From Caldiserica bacterium UBA4822 (GTDB lineage Bacteria > Caldisericota > Caldisericia > Cryosericales > Cryosericaceae): a DNA stretch of 35,680 nt. Each line of letters starts with the position of its first letter. Position 1 is the stretch's first letter. Position numbers and translations under genes: made by a program. Under the pieces are notes generated by a model. It saw nothing but the letters and a program-made list of their open reading frames with translations, made no database searches and was not told the DNA's origin. The stretch covers positions 1 through 35,680 of the forward strand of contig DHFO01000044.1 in NCBI GenBank assembly GCA_002402295.1, written 5' to 3'. Below are positions 1-6,177 of the stretch, piece after piece.

Positions 1-515
1 CCGTCCTTGCCAACCTTGTCCATGGCGTCGGCAATGGCCTCGCCTACTGCTGGAATCTTGGAGGAAACAGTTGCAACCTGTGCCTTTTCCTCGCGGGTCT
101 TGACCTCACGGGCAACCTTCTTGAGTTCATCGACAACCGCCGCGGTTGCCTTGTCCATGCCTGCCTTGAGCGCTACTGAGTCTGCACCGGCAGTTACGTT
201 CTTGATGCCTTCCTGAACCATGATCTGAGCTAGCACTGTGGCAGTCGTGGTACCATCGCCCGCCTGATCCTCGGTCTTCTGAGCGATTTCGCGAACGAGC
301 TGGGCTCCGATGTTCTCGTTTGGATCCTCGAGGTCGATTTCCTTCGCGATGCTGACACCGTCATCCGACAGGACCGGGGAACCGTACTTCTTCTCGAGCG
401 CCACGTGACGGCCCCTGGGTCCAAGCGTCACCTTGACAGTGTTTGCAAGCTTGTCGACGCCAGAACGAATCTTCTCGTAGGCTTCCTGATCAAAGACAAT
501 CTGCTTTGCGTCCAT
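1..515 (-). CDS. groL: Chaperonin GroEL, N-terminal part (runs off the window)
   Basis: This encodes the first 171 residues or so of the 60-kDa chaperonin that forms the double-ring ATP-dependent protein-folding cage with GroES in the cytoplasm. The translation starts MDAKQIVFDQEAYEKI and carries the family signatures VTLGPRGRHV, DDGVSIAKEI and the ATP-site motif AGDGTTTATVLAQ. The gene is truncated only by the window edge at base 1. The ATG (515-513) follows an AGGAGG-type site at 521-531. It lies 12 nt downstream of groES on the same strand, so the two form the usual groESL operon driven by the promoter and CIRCE operator at 854-911. Identification is secure. Confidence 0.97.
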   Translation of the reverse strand, partial: MDAKQIVFDQEAYEKIRSGVDKLANTVKVTLGPRGRHVALEKKYGSPVLSDDGVSIAKEIDLEDPNENIGAQLVREIAQKTEDQAGDGTTTATVLAQIMVQEGIKNVTAGADSVALKAGMDKATAAVVDELKKVAREVKTREEKAQVATVSSKIPAVGEAIADAMDKVGKD

Positions 516-527
516 AGGGTTTCCTCC

Positions 528-818
528 TTACTTGACGATCGCGAGAATGTCATGCTGCGACAGCACAACAAACTCTTCGTCATCAATCTTGATTTCGTTT
601 CCGCTGTATTTGGAATAGACTACCTTGTCGCCTTCCTTGACCTCGAGGGGGACTTTGGTGCCGTTGTCCAGCATCACGCCGGAACCAACTGCCATGACCG
701 TGCCCTGCTGTGGCTTCTCCTTGGCACTGTCAGGCAGAACAATGCCGCTCTTGACCGTTTCTTTGGCTTCCTCAACCTTAATGACGACATGATCACCAAT
801 CGGAACTAACTTTGCCAT
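528..818 (-). CDS. groS: Co-chaperonin GroES
   Basis: A 96-residue GroES, the heptameric lid of the GroEL cage. The protein begins MAKLVPIGDHVVIKVEEAKE, contains the mobile-loop region TVKSGIVLPDSAKEKPQQG, and ends with the conserved VVLSQHDILAIVK; length and motifs match the family. I chose the ATG at 818 because an AGGAGGT site sits at 827-833 and the upstream extension of the open frame (to 860) runs through the CIRCE operator. It is the first gene of the groESL operon, and its regulation by HrcA is inferred from the operator. Confidence 0.97.
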   Translation of the reverse strand: MAKLVPIGDHVVIKVEEAKETVKSGIVLPDSAKEKPQQGTVMAVGSGVMLDNGTKVPLEVKEGDKVVYSKYSGNEIKIDDEEFVVLSQHDILAIVK

Positions 819-853
819 GCTATCGTACCTCCTGTGCAAAAGTTCTGGGTGGA

Positions 854-880
854 TTAGCACTCTCTAACGCTGAGTGCTAA
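854..880 (-). promoter_or_regulatory. CIRCE operator (HrcA binding site)
   Basis: A perfect inverted repeat, TTAGCACTC, nine spacer bases, then GAGTGCTAA, exactly the CIRCE consensus. It lies just downstream of the -10 box and upstream of groES, in the 5' leader of the groESL transcript. HrcA, not encoded in this window, represses heat-shock genes by binding this element. The match is seen in the sequence; HrcA control is family knowledge. Confidence 0.97.
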
Positions 881-883
881 GCC

Positions 884-911
884 ATTATATGTGCACCCCG
901 TTGGCTGTCAA
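884..911 (-). promoter_or_regulatory. groESL promoter, sigma-70/SigA type
   Basis: On the minus strand TTGACA (911-906) is followed after 16 bases by TATAAT (889-884). Both hexamers are exact consensus. The CIRCE operator begins four bases after the -10 box, so HrcA bound there would block initiation or early elongation. Confidence 0.9.
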
Positions 912-1013
912 GTGTGAAGACCATGTGGGAGCGGGTGGGCTCCGGCGTGAGCGGGGACGCGTGGGCGAACGCTTGCGCAAGGTGGGTCTTGTTGCTAAGA
1001 TGAAAAACCGACA

Positions 1014-1538
1014 ATGATGTACACAAGTTGCATAGAAGTACCATTCGCAAGCCGCAGCCGTCAGTCTACGGAGGGCATTGGCGTATTGGTCGGAAGCTGC
1101 CTTCTGGAAGTGCTGGGCTCTGGGGCTCGTTCATCGGCCATAGTTGCGCTTGTTGGCCCGCTTGGCGCTGGGAAGACTGTGCTCACGGGTGGGGTGGCGA
1201 TGTCCCTTGGTATCAGCCGTTCGGCGGTGGCGAGTCCCACGTTCGTGCTTGAGCGCAACTATCGGGGGAGGCGACCCATGCGGCACCTTGATCTGTATCG
1301 CATTGACAGCGAGGGCGAGCTTAGGGAAGTAGGATTCGAGGAAGAATTAGAAAAGCCGGGAGTTACGGTTATCGAGTGGGCGGAACGTGCCGGAGATCTT
1401 CTCGAGCTCTATGAGCGTATCGAGATCGGTTTTGAGGTGCTGGGTGACGATGCACGGCGCATTACTGTGCGCGATTTCTACCAGCCATCAGTGATTGCAG
1501 GGTGTTTCGGTGTCGGAGCCGCTGTCCCTGCTTATTAA
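1014..1538 (+). CDS. tsaE: tRNA t6A biosynthesis ATPase TsaE
   Basis: TsaE is the P-loop ATPase that works with TsaB and TsaD to place threonylcarbamoyl on A37 of ANN-decoding tRNAs. Seen here are the Walker A motif GPLGAGKT (about residues 48-55), SPTFVL, HLDLYRID and the IEWAER segment, in the family order. At 174 residues it is slightly longer than the usual 150-160. The ATG at 1014 (or 1017) has no clear ribosome binding site. It heads the tsaE-tsaB-rimI-tsaD cluster and overlaps tsaB. A possible but weak promoter (TTGCGC, 17 bases, TAAGAT at 973-1001) would place the start codon almost at the 5' end of the mRNA. Confidence 0.92.
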   Translation: MMYTSCIEVPFASRSRQSTEGIGVLVGSCLLEVLGSGARSSAIVALVGPLGAGKTVLTGGVAMSLGISRSAVASPTFVLERNYRGRRPMRHLDLYRIDSEGELREVGFEEELEKPGVTVIEWAERAGDLLELYERIEIGFEVLGDDARRITVRDFYQPSVIAGCFGVGAAVPAY

Positions 1539-2202
1539 CACAGCCACTGTTTCCGGCGTGGTCGGACTCGCGCGGGGAACCAGCCCTGTCGATTCTGAGC
1601 TCCTGCAGCTCGCGGCGGCGTCCAACGTTGTTGTTCCCTCGATACAGCGGATGCTGGAGCGGCAGGGTTGTACCGTCCCGGACATCGAGAGGATCGTGGT
1701 GGCGAAAGGCCCAGGCACCTTCACGGGATCCCGTGTCGGCACCAGTATTGCGAAAGCCATCGCCTATGCAGCAGGCTGCCTGCTAGTGTCTGTCACAACG
1801 CTGGAGTGTGTGGCGTGGACTGGCGTAGCCAGCATCGGTCGGGGGGGCGGCCCGATGCCTGTCTGGACGCTCCTGGATGCCCGGCGCCATGAGTTCTACA
1901 TGCAGCAGTTCGTCTGGCGGGGCGGAATGCTGGTGGCGGCAGACGAACCACGGTGCACTGGGCACGAGGTGCTCGAGGCTGTGCGGGCATCGGGCGGGCT
2001 TGCCGTGTGTGCTTTCGCCCGGTCGCTCGCTCCCGAGGTGGGCAGTGCGGGGGCGGCTGGGTGGCAGTTCGATGTATACCCCACGTGCGAGGGTATCATA
2101 GCGGCGTCTCGCATGGGCCACGTGGAAGACCCCCTGACGCTAGAGCCGTTGTACCTCCGCAGTATGGAGGAGCTGTTTGACAAGCCGCGGAACAGTGCAT
2201 GA
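1510..2202 (+). CDS. tsaB: tRNA t6A biosynthesis protein TsaB
   Basis: TsaB is the catalytically inactive ASKHA-fold partner that dimerises with TsaD in t6A synthesis. Family marks are the N-terminal LLINTATVSG strand-loop, the GPGTFTGSRVG motif (canonical GPGSFTGLR) and LLDARRHEFY. The usual Asp of the IDTS motif is Asn here. The GTG at 1510 is preferred because a short purine stretch (GCAGGG) lies upstream and the protein then begins directly before the first strand; a TTG at 1495 is in frame. It overlaps tsaE by 29 bases, and its TGA overlaps the rimI ATG (ATGA), implying translational coupling. Confidence 0.9.
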   Translation: MSEPLSLLINTATVSGVVGLARGTSPVDSELLQLAAASNVVVPSIQRMLERQGCTVPDIERIVVAKGPGTFTGSRVGTSIAKAIAYAAGCLLVSVTTLECVAWTGVASIGRGGGPMPVWTLLDARRHEFYMQQFVWRGGMLVAADEPRCTGHEVLEAVRASGGLAVCAFARSLAPEVGSAGAAGWQFDVYPTCEGIIAASRMGHVEDPLTLEPLYLRSMEELFDKPRNSA

Positions 2203-2675
2203 TTGCCAATAGTTCCATCAATGTGAGACTGGCCAGCATTCGTGACCTCAAGGCTATCTGGGCCATAGAGGAGGCTTCGTATGCGACACCATGGCCCAGG
2301 GAGACCTTCTTTGTCGACATCACGCTGAACGCCGATGCGAAGTACTTTGTTGCAGTTATCGATGGTCGCATTGTGGGGTTTATCGGAGGGTGGTTCAAAG
2401 AGGGGGCCCTGCACATTGTTAATGTTGCGACAGACCCGCACTACCGCCGCATGGGCGTCGCGAGACACCTGATGACATTTCTGCTGGGACTCGCGGATGA
2501 CCTCAAGGTAGATCGCGCATTTCTTGAAGTTCGCAGGTCTAACACCGCCGCAGAGGAACTCTATGAGTCTCTCGGCTTTGAGGTGAGCGGCGTCAAAGAG
2601 ATGTACTATCCCGACAACCTCGAAGATGCGCTGGTCATGACGAAGGAGCTGAAGCATGCGGATTCTCGGGATTGA
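2199..2675 (+). CDS. rimI: Ribosomal-protein-alanine N-acetyltransferase RimI-like (GNAT family)
   Basis: A 158-residue GNAT acetyltransferase. Visible are the N-terminal RLASIRDLKAIWAIEE region, the strand LHIVNVATDPHYRRMGVARHLM carrying the acetyl-CoA loop RRMGVA, and the C-terminal LEVRRSNTAAEELYESLGF typical of RimI. In the best-studied bacteria RimI acetylates the N-terminus of ribosomal protein S18. Its place between tsaB and tsaD is a very common arrangement and supports this assignment over other GNATs, though substrate specificity cannot be read from sequence. The ATG overlaps the tsaB stop, and the 3' end overlaps tsaD by 20 bases. Confidence 0.88.
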   Translation: MIANSSINVRLASIRDLKAIWAIEEASYATPWPRETFFVDITLNADAKYFVAVIDGRIVGFIGGWFKEGALHIVNVATDPHYRRMGVARHLMTFLLGLADDLKVDRAFLEVRRSNTAAEELYESLGFEVSGVKEMYYPDNLEDALVMTKELKHADSRD

Positions 2676-3693
2676 AACGTCCTGCGACGATACCGCAGTA
2701 GCGGTCGTCGACGAGTCAGGACTCGTGCTGTCGTCAGTGATTTCGAGCCAGGACACTTTTCACCGCAAGTACGACGGAATCGTTCCCGAGATTGCGTCCC
2801 GTAGACATACTGCGACTATCATTGCCTGTGTGGACGAAGCCCTGTTGCAGGCGGGCATTCGGATAAGGGACGTCGACGGTATCGCAGTCACGTACGGGCC
2901 AGGCCTCATCGGCTCCCTTCTGGTCGGCGTTGAAACAGCGAAGGGGATGGCGCTTGCGTCCGGGAAACCCCTCATTGGCGTCAATCACCTGGAGGGGCAT
3001 ATCCTGGCCTCATTCCTGAGGGACGCAGGGGAAGAAAACACGCCGCTGACTGCCACCGACTTCCCTGTGCTCGCACTGATCGTGTCGGGCGGGCACACGG
3101 AACTGGTCTACATCGACCGCTGGCTGCACTACGAAGTGCTGGGTGCGACCCGGGATGATGCCGCCGGTGAGACCCTGGACAAGTTCGCCAAATACTTGGG
3201 GCTGGGCTACCCGGGTGGTCCTGTCATCCAGCGGATTGGAGCGGCAGGAGACCCTTCCTTTCATGCCTTTCCGAGGGTGACGTTCAGCAAGGGCGGCTAT
3301 GAGTTCAGCTTCAGCGGCCTCAAGACGGCGGGCATCAACTATGTGAAGTCTCTTCCACCAGCGGAGCTTGAGGCGCATCTTCCGGACGTGGTCGCAAGCT
3401 TTGAGAGCGCGGTTGTCGAAGAACTGGCAGGAAGGGCGCTGCGGGCTGCACGTAACCTGTCGCCCCGGGTACTGACAGTTGTTGGCGGCGTCGCTGCAAA
3501 CAAGCGATTGAGGGCACGCCTGTCCGGATGGCCCGGCCTGCGCATCTACTTCCCTCCCATGCGCTACTGCACAGACAATGGGGCCATGATTGCTTACGTT
3601 GGAGCGAGGCGCCTCATGACAGGACGTTTGACATCACTGGACCTGGACGCCTGTTCGTCACTCGGTATAGAGGACAGCTCTGTCGAGTCCTGA
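2656..3693 (+). CDS. tsaD: tRNA N6-adenosine threonylcarbamoyltransferase TsaD
   Basis: TsaD transfers the threonylcarbamoyl group from TC-AMP to A37 of tRNA. The 345-residue protein starts MRILGIETSCDDT and shows IVPEIASRRH, YGPGLIGSLLVG, the metal-binding NHLEGH (H111 and H115), IVSGGHTELV, FSFSGLKTAG and VVGGVAANKRLR, all in the expected order with no missing residue. It overlaps rimI by 20 bases, so the four genes tsaE-tsaB-rimI-tsaD are very likely one transcript. TsaC/Sua5, which makes TC-AMP, is not in the window. Confidence 0.97.
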   Translation: MRILGIETSCDDTAVAVVDESGLVLSSVISSQDTFHRKYDGIVPEIASRRHTATIIACVDEALLQAGIRIRDVDGIAVTYGPGLIGSLLVGVETAKGMALASGKPLIGVNHLEGHILASFLRDAGEENTPLTATDFPVLALIVSGGHTELVYIDRWLHYEVLGATRDDAAGETLDKFAKYLGLGYPGGPVIQRIGAAGDPSFHAFPRVTFSKGGYEFSFSGLKTAGINYVKSLPPAELEAHLPDVVASFESAVVEELAGRALRAARNLSPRVLTVVGGVAANKRLRARLSGWPGLRIYFPPMRYCTDNGAMIAYVGARRLMTGRLTSLDLDACSSLGIEDSSVES

Positions 3694-3789
3694 CGCGGGG
3701 CCGAGGAGCTACAGGGTTATTGTTCGTTTCAGGCCGGCACATCCTGTGGAGTCAGCTCCGGGGATGATGCAGGAAAACGGGGGTGAAAC

Positions 3790-4536
3790 ATGGACGTGCG
3801 CACAGAAGGGGAGCCGTTCAGCTTCAAAGGGTCAGGCGACATCGGTGTTCTGGTTATGCAGGGGTTCACGGGAACCGTGGGAAGTGTCCGGTACTATGCA
3901 CAGCAGCTTGCGAAGCGGGGCTATTCGGTCGAGGCTCCCAGGTTGGCTGGCCACGGTACACAGTGGCAGGATGTCAACAAGGTACGCTATCAGGATTGGA
4001 CCGCCGATGCAGAACGAGCCTACCGAGTGCTCGCAGCACGATGTGGCAAAGTCTTTGTGACCGGCCTCTCCATGGGCGGAACACTGGTGCTGTACCTGGC
4101 TGAGCAGCACCCTGAAATAGCTGGCGTCCTGCCCATCAATGCGCCGGTGTTCATGAACGACAGACGCATTTTCCTGCTGCCTGTCCTGAAACACGTTATC
4201 GCATCGACGCCCGCGATAGCCTCCGACATCATGCAACCAGGCGTCGTGGAACCGGCATACGACCGGACGCCGACCGCTGGTACGCATGAAATGATAAAAC
4301 TGCTGGACATAGTGCGCTCAAACCTGGTCAAGGTGGCGCAGCCGTTACTTGTCATGCGTTCTGCCCACGACCACGTGGTTCCACACGAGTGCGGACAGTT
4401 CATCATGGATCATGTCAGTTCACGGCACAAAGAGCTTGTCGTGTTTGAGAGGTCGGCCCATGTTGTGACCATGGACTACGACAAGGACGCCGTGGTGGAA
4501 ACCGCTGAGCGCTTCATCGAACGGTTTGCCTCATGA
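3790..4536 (+). CDS. Est30-like carboxylesterase / monoacylglycerol lipase family alpha/beta hydrolase
   Basis: A 248-residue alpha/beta hydrolase that probably hydrolyses short- or medium-chain esters in the cytoplasm. The nucleophile elbow is GLSMGG with Ser94. The acid is Asp194 in RSAHDHVVP and the base His224 in RSAHVVTMDYD; spacing and local motifs resemble Geobacillus Est30. The oxyanion segment reads QGFTG where HGFTG is typical. No signal peptide is visible. The ATG at 3790 follows GGGGGTGA. It lies 96 bases after tsaD on the same strand, so co-transcription is possible but not shown. The physiological substrate is unknown. Confidence 0.85.
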   Translation: MDVRTEGEPFSFKGSGDIGVLVMQGFTGTVGSVRYYAQQLAKRGYSVEAPRLAGHGTQWQDVNKVRYQDWTADAERAYRVLAARCGKVFVTGLSMGGTLVLYLAEQHPEIAGVLPINAPVFMNDRRIFLLPVLKHVIASTPAIASDIMQPGVVEPAYDRTPTAGTHEMIKLLDIVRSNLVKVAQPLLVMRSAHDHVVPHECGQFIMDHVSSRHKELVVFERSAHVVTMDYDKDAVVETAERFIERFAS

Positions 4537-4581
4537 TATGGTCCCGTTCCTGAATGTTTATTGTGCAGGAACAAAATAACA

Positions 4582-4608
4582 AACCGGACAGCAACACGCT
4601 GCCCGGTT
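4582..4608 (-). terminator. Rho-independent terminator of the tRNA-Gln/tRNA-Glu unit
   Basis: On the minus strand an 11-bp stem (AACCGGGCAGC against GCTGTCCGGTT, one mismatch) with a 5-base loop is followed by TGTTATTTTG. It sits 24 bases beyond the CCA end of tRNA-Glu. A second, looser inverted repeat GTTCCTG/CAGGAAC (4546-4572) lies next to it and may help end the convergent esterase transcript. Confidence 0.7.
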
Positions 4609-4632
4609 CTATCAGAAGAGGTTGCTTCCATA

Positions 4633-4707
4633 TGGTAGCGCCGAGGAGAATTGAACTCCTGTTTGGGGATTGAGAGCCCCCCGAACTAACCACTGTTCTA
4701 CAGCGCC
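4633..4707 (-). tRNA. tRNA-Glu (anticodon CTC)
   Basis: A 75-base cloverleaf with encoded CCA. The acceptor arm pairs GGCGCTG with CGGCGCT, using two G-U pairs. The D-arm contains GTGGTTAG, the anticodon loop is CTCTCAA with anticodon CTC (bases 4674-4672), and the T-arm has GTTCAATTC. It reads GAG codons. It follows tRNA-Gln after a 5-base gap, so both come from one precursor. Confidence 0.93.
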
Positions 4708-4712
4708 ATGTC

Positions 4713-4786
4713 TGGCTGAGGAAGATGGATTCGAACCATCATTGATAGCTCCAGAGGCTACTGTCCTACCGTTGGACGATTCCCCA
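4713..4786 (-). tRNA. tRNA-Gln (anticodon CTG)
   Basis: A 74-base cloverleaf with encoded CCA. The acceptor stem pairs TGGGGAA with TTCCTCA, the anticodon stem-loop is GTAGC-CTCTGGA-GCTAT giving anticodon CTG, and the T-arm contains GGTTCGAATCC. The U1-A72 pair at the acceptor end is the usual identity feature of tRNA-Gln. It reads CAG codons and is the first gene of the two-tRNA unit. Confidence 0.94.
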
Positions 4787-4797
4787 AGACCAGTGAC

Positions 4798-4825
4798 AGT
4801 ATATGAGGAATCCTGCGCTATTCAA
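4798..4825 (-). promoter_or_regulatory. Promoter of the tRNA-Gln/tRNA-Glu unit
   Basis: On the minus strand TTGAAT (4825-4820), 16 bases, TATACT (4803-4798). The expected start site falls within a few bases of the mature 5' end of tRNA-Gln (4786), which supports its use. Confidence 0.7.
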
Positions 4826-4854
4826 GACGCAGCATGTTCACCCATGGTTTTGGT

Positions 4855-5097
4855 TCAGGAATCCGGCTCGCCTGGCTCTCCAATCTCAATGCCCTCCCGG
4901 GTCAGAAGCTCTCTCCCCTTCTCCTTCAGGTTCTCGGTCTGGTTACCAATCTCCTTGCCCAGTTCAATAGCCTTGTCCCGCATCAACTTCCGCGTTTCCT
5001 CGCCACTCTGCGGAGCAAGGACGAGTGCCGTCAGGGCACCGACAATGCCGCCCAGAATCAACCCTCCCATGAACGAACTGCAATCACGTTGACTCAT
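4855..5097 (-). CDS. YtxH-domain protein (small general-stress-like membrane protein)
   Basis: An 80-residue protein with one glycine-rich hydrophobic segment near the N-terminus (FMGGLILGGIVGALTALVLAP, about residues 9-29). It is followed by PQSGEETR and a charged helix rich in Lys and Glu, the layout of the YtxH family (GxxxGAxxGLLxAPxSGxETR). It is predicted to be anchored in the membrane with a cytoplasmic coiled tail. No biochemical function is established for the family; some members are stress-induced. Its ATG overlaps the TGA of the DUF948 gene (ATGA), a frequent partner of YtxH proteins. Confidence 0.8.
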   Translation of the reverse strand: MSQRDCSSFMGGLILGGIVGALTALVLAPQSGEETRKLMRDKAIELGKEIGNQTENLKEKGRELLTREGIEIGEPGEPDS

Positions 5098-5483
5098 GCT
5101 TTCCTCCTTGAGAATACTGACCTGACCATCCCGATAACAGGAATGATACGCACGACGGCATGCACGACTCTTGACAGGTAGTCTTCCTTCCTGGAAGACG
5201 CTGATGTCGACAACGTTCGGACTGCCATCGTCGCGGTCGAGGACAGTCGGGTCAACTGCTGTGTGAGCTCATCCAAGTGACCTTCAGACACCTGCGTCGC
5301 TCGCATGAGTAGTAGAGCCTCTGACTTGAGCTCGCCAGCCTGACGGCCGATGTCTCCGATCTGGCGAGACAGGACTTGTGCCAGTGCCGAGAGTTTTCGC
5401 GAGAGGACCACAAGAGCGACGAGTGCGACGACAAGGCAGGCCGCGAAAATGATGTCCAATACCCAGATGGCAGTGCTGCTCAT
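5094..5483 (-). CDS. DUF948-domain membrane protein
   Basis: A 129-residue protein with one N-terminal membrane segment (residues about 6-28, IWVLDIIFAACLVVALVALV) and then a long amphipathic helix, the arrangement of DUF948 proteins. The ATG at 5483 is preferred: it follows GAGAGGGG and overlaps the stop of the upstream rseC-like gene. The longer open frame to 5852 is the shadow of that gene. It is coupled to the downstream YtxH gene by an ATGA overlap. DUF948 and YtxH genes often occur together, but their role is unknown. Confidence 0.78.
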   Translation of the reverse strand: MSSTAIWVLDIIFAACLVVALVALVVLSRKLSALAQVLSRQIGDIGRQAGELKSEALLLMRATQVSEGHLDELTQQLTRLSSTATMAVRTLSTSASSRKEDYLSRVVHAVVRIIPVIGMVRSVFSRRKA

Positions 5484-5926
5484 GGCTGGCCCCTCTCGCT
5501 TACCGCGACCTTGTGCAGGACGCGCGCAGTTGGATTCATGTGCAAAGCCATCCTGCGCGATACAAGAATGCCGGGAATGAGCAGAAGGAATCCTCCAATG
5601 ACGGGGAGCAGGATGGATACGGCTGTGCCGGGCTGCAAGAGGAAACTCAGTCCGTACCCTGCGAGTACCCCCGCAAGGAAGGCGGCCAGGGGAAGCCCAT
5701 ACATGACGAGGGAGGCCTTGAGGACAACAGAGTCGTCGAGCGCGACTTCTACGACGTCGCCACGGCCTATGCCGGTTCCGGCCGTCGCACGGAGCGAGGC
5801 AACACTTCCTTTGTTCCCAGAGCAGAATTGAGCCAGGGAACACGACACACACCCTTCCCTTGGCTGCAACTCAACAGTCACAAACTCACCATCGCGTGCG
5901 ACAACAATACCTTCATCGGTCTGCAT
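5480..5926 (-). CDS. RseC/MucC-like (SoxR-reducing system) integral membrane protein
   Basis: A 148-residue protein with the RseC layout: an N-terminal EGIVVARDGEFVTVEL strand pair, a cysteine motif CVSCSLAQFC (C26, C29, C35), then two membrane helices at about residues 73-97 and 102-122. RseC is known in E. coli as part of a SoxR-reducing system with Rnf; in many anaerobes related proteins occur without SoxR. The ATG at 5926 gives the usual family start; an in-frame GTG at 5962 lies inside the 3' stem of the putative 6S RNA and is less likely. The stop overlaps the ATG of the DUF948 gene, so three membrane proteins are translationally coupled. Confidence 0.8.
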   Translation of the reverse strand: MQTDEGIVVARDGEFVTVELQPREGCVSCSLAQFCSGNKGSVASLRATAGTGIGRGDVVEVALDDSVVLKASLVMYGLPLAAFLAGVLAGYGLSFLLQPGTAVSILLPVIGGFLLLIPGILVSRRMALHMNPTARVLHKVAVSERGQP

Positions 5927-5954
5927 CAGGACTCTGCCCTCACAGATGAACTCA

Positions 5955-6134
5955 AGAGCCACCCCACAAGGTCGTGCCTTGACGTAAGTTTTGAACCTGC
6001 CTAAGCAGGTGGGAGCATAAAGTTCCCTGTTTCAAGAACACTGCGAAGTGCTCGTATCCACAGGGCATCTGCTTCCGAGTGATTTGTGTTGGCTCAAACC
6101 CGTCAAGTGGTTCACGGGCATCGCAGGGTGGCAC
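5955..6134 (-). ncRNA. ssrS: Putative 6S RNA (SsrS-type), about 180 nt
   Basis: The minus-strand transcript from about 6134 folds into one long interrupted hairpin. Closing-stem pairs in plus coordinates are 6126-6132 with 5958-5964 (7 bp), 6113-6116 with 5973-5976, 6101-6107 with 5978-5984 (7 bp), and 6091-6099 with 5988-5997 (one bulge). Inside is an open bubble (6066-6090 opposite 5998-6024) whose 3' side holds a small hairpin at 5995-6010. An apical stem (6060-6065/6025-6030) is capped by 6047-6053/6036-6042 with a 4-base loop. This closing stem, central bubble, 3'-side hairpin and apical stem is the 6S layout. The TGAGCC/GGTTCAA pair beside the bubble matches my memory of E. coli 6S. A strong promoter sits exactly upstream. 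6S RNA sequesters housekeeping-sigma RNA polymerase. Not confirmed by a covariance search. Confidence 0.72.
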
Positions 6135-6140
6135 ATCTGT

Positions 6141-6168
6141 ATTATATGTGAAAGTGCCCGAAATCCAA
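6141..6168 (-). promoter_or_regulatory. Promoter of the putative 6S RNA
   Basis: On the minus strand TTGGAT (6168-6163), 16 bases, TATAAT (6146-6141). It begins only 10 bases after the hisS stop codon, and the predicted start near 6134 coincides with the first base of the closing stem. It may also drive the rseC-like/DUF948/YtxH genes by read-through. Confidence 0.75.
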
Positions 6169-6177
6169 AGCATCTTC

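Noticed and set aside
973..1001. TTGCGC-17-TAAGAT as a tsaE promoter
   Set aside because: Only three and four matches to consensus; in GC-rich sequence this is not distinguishable from chance, so it is mentioned but not listed as a feature.
1896..2756. A 286-codon minus-strand open frame opposite tsaB, rimI and tsaD
   Set aside because: Runs across three real gene boundaries and shows no protein family features.
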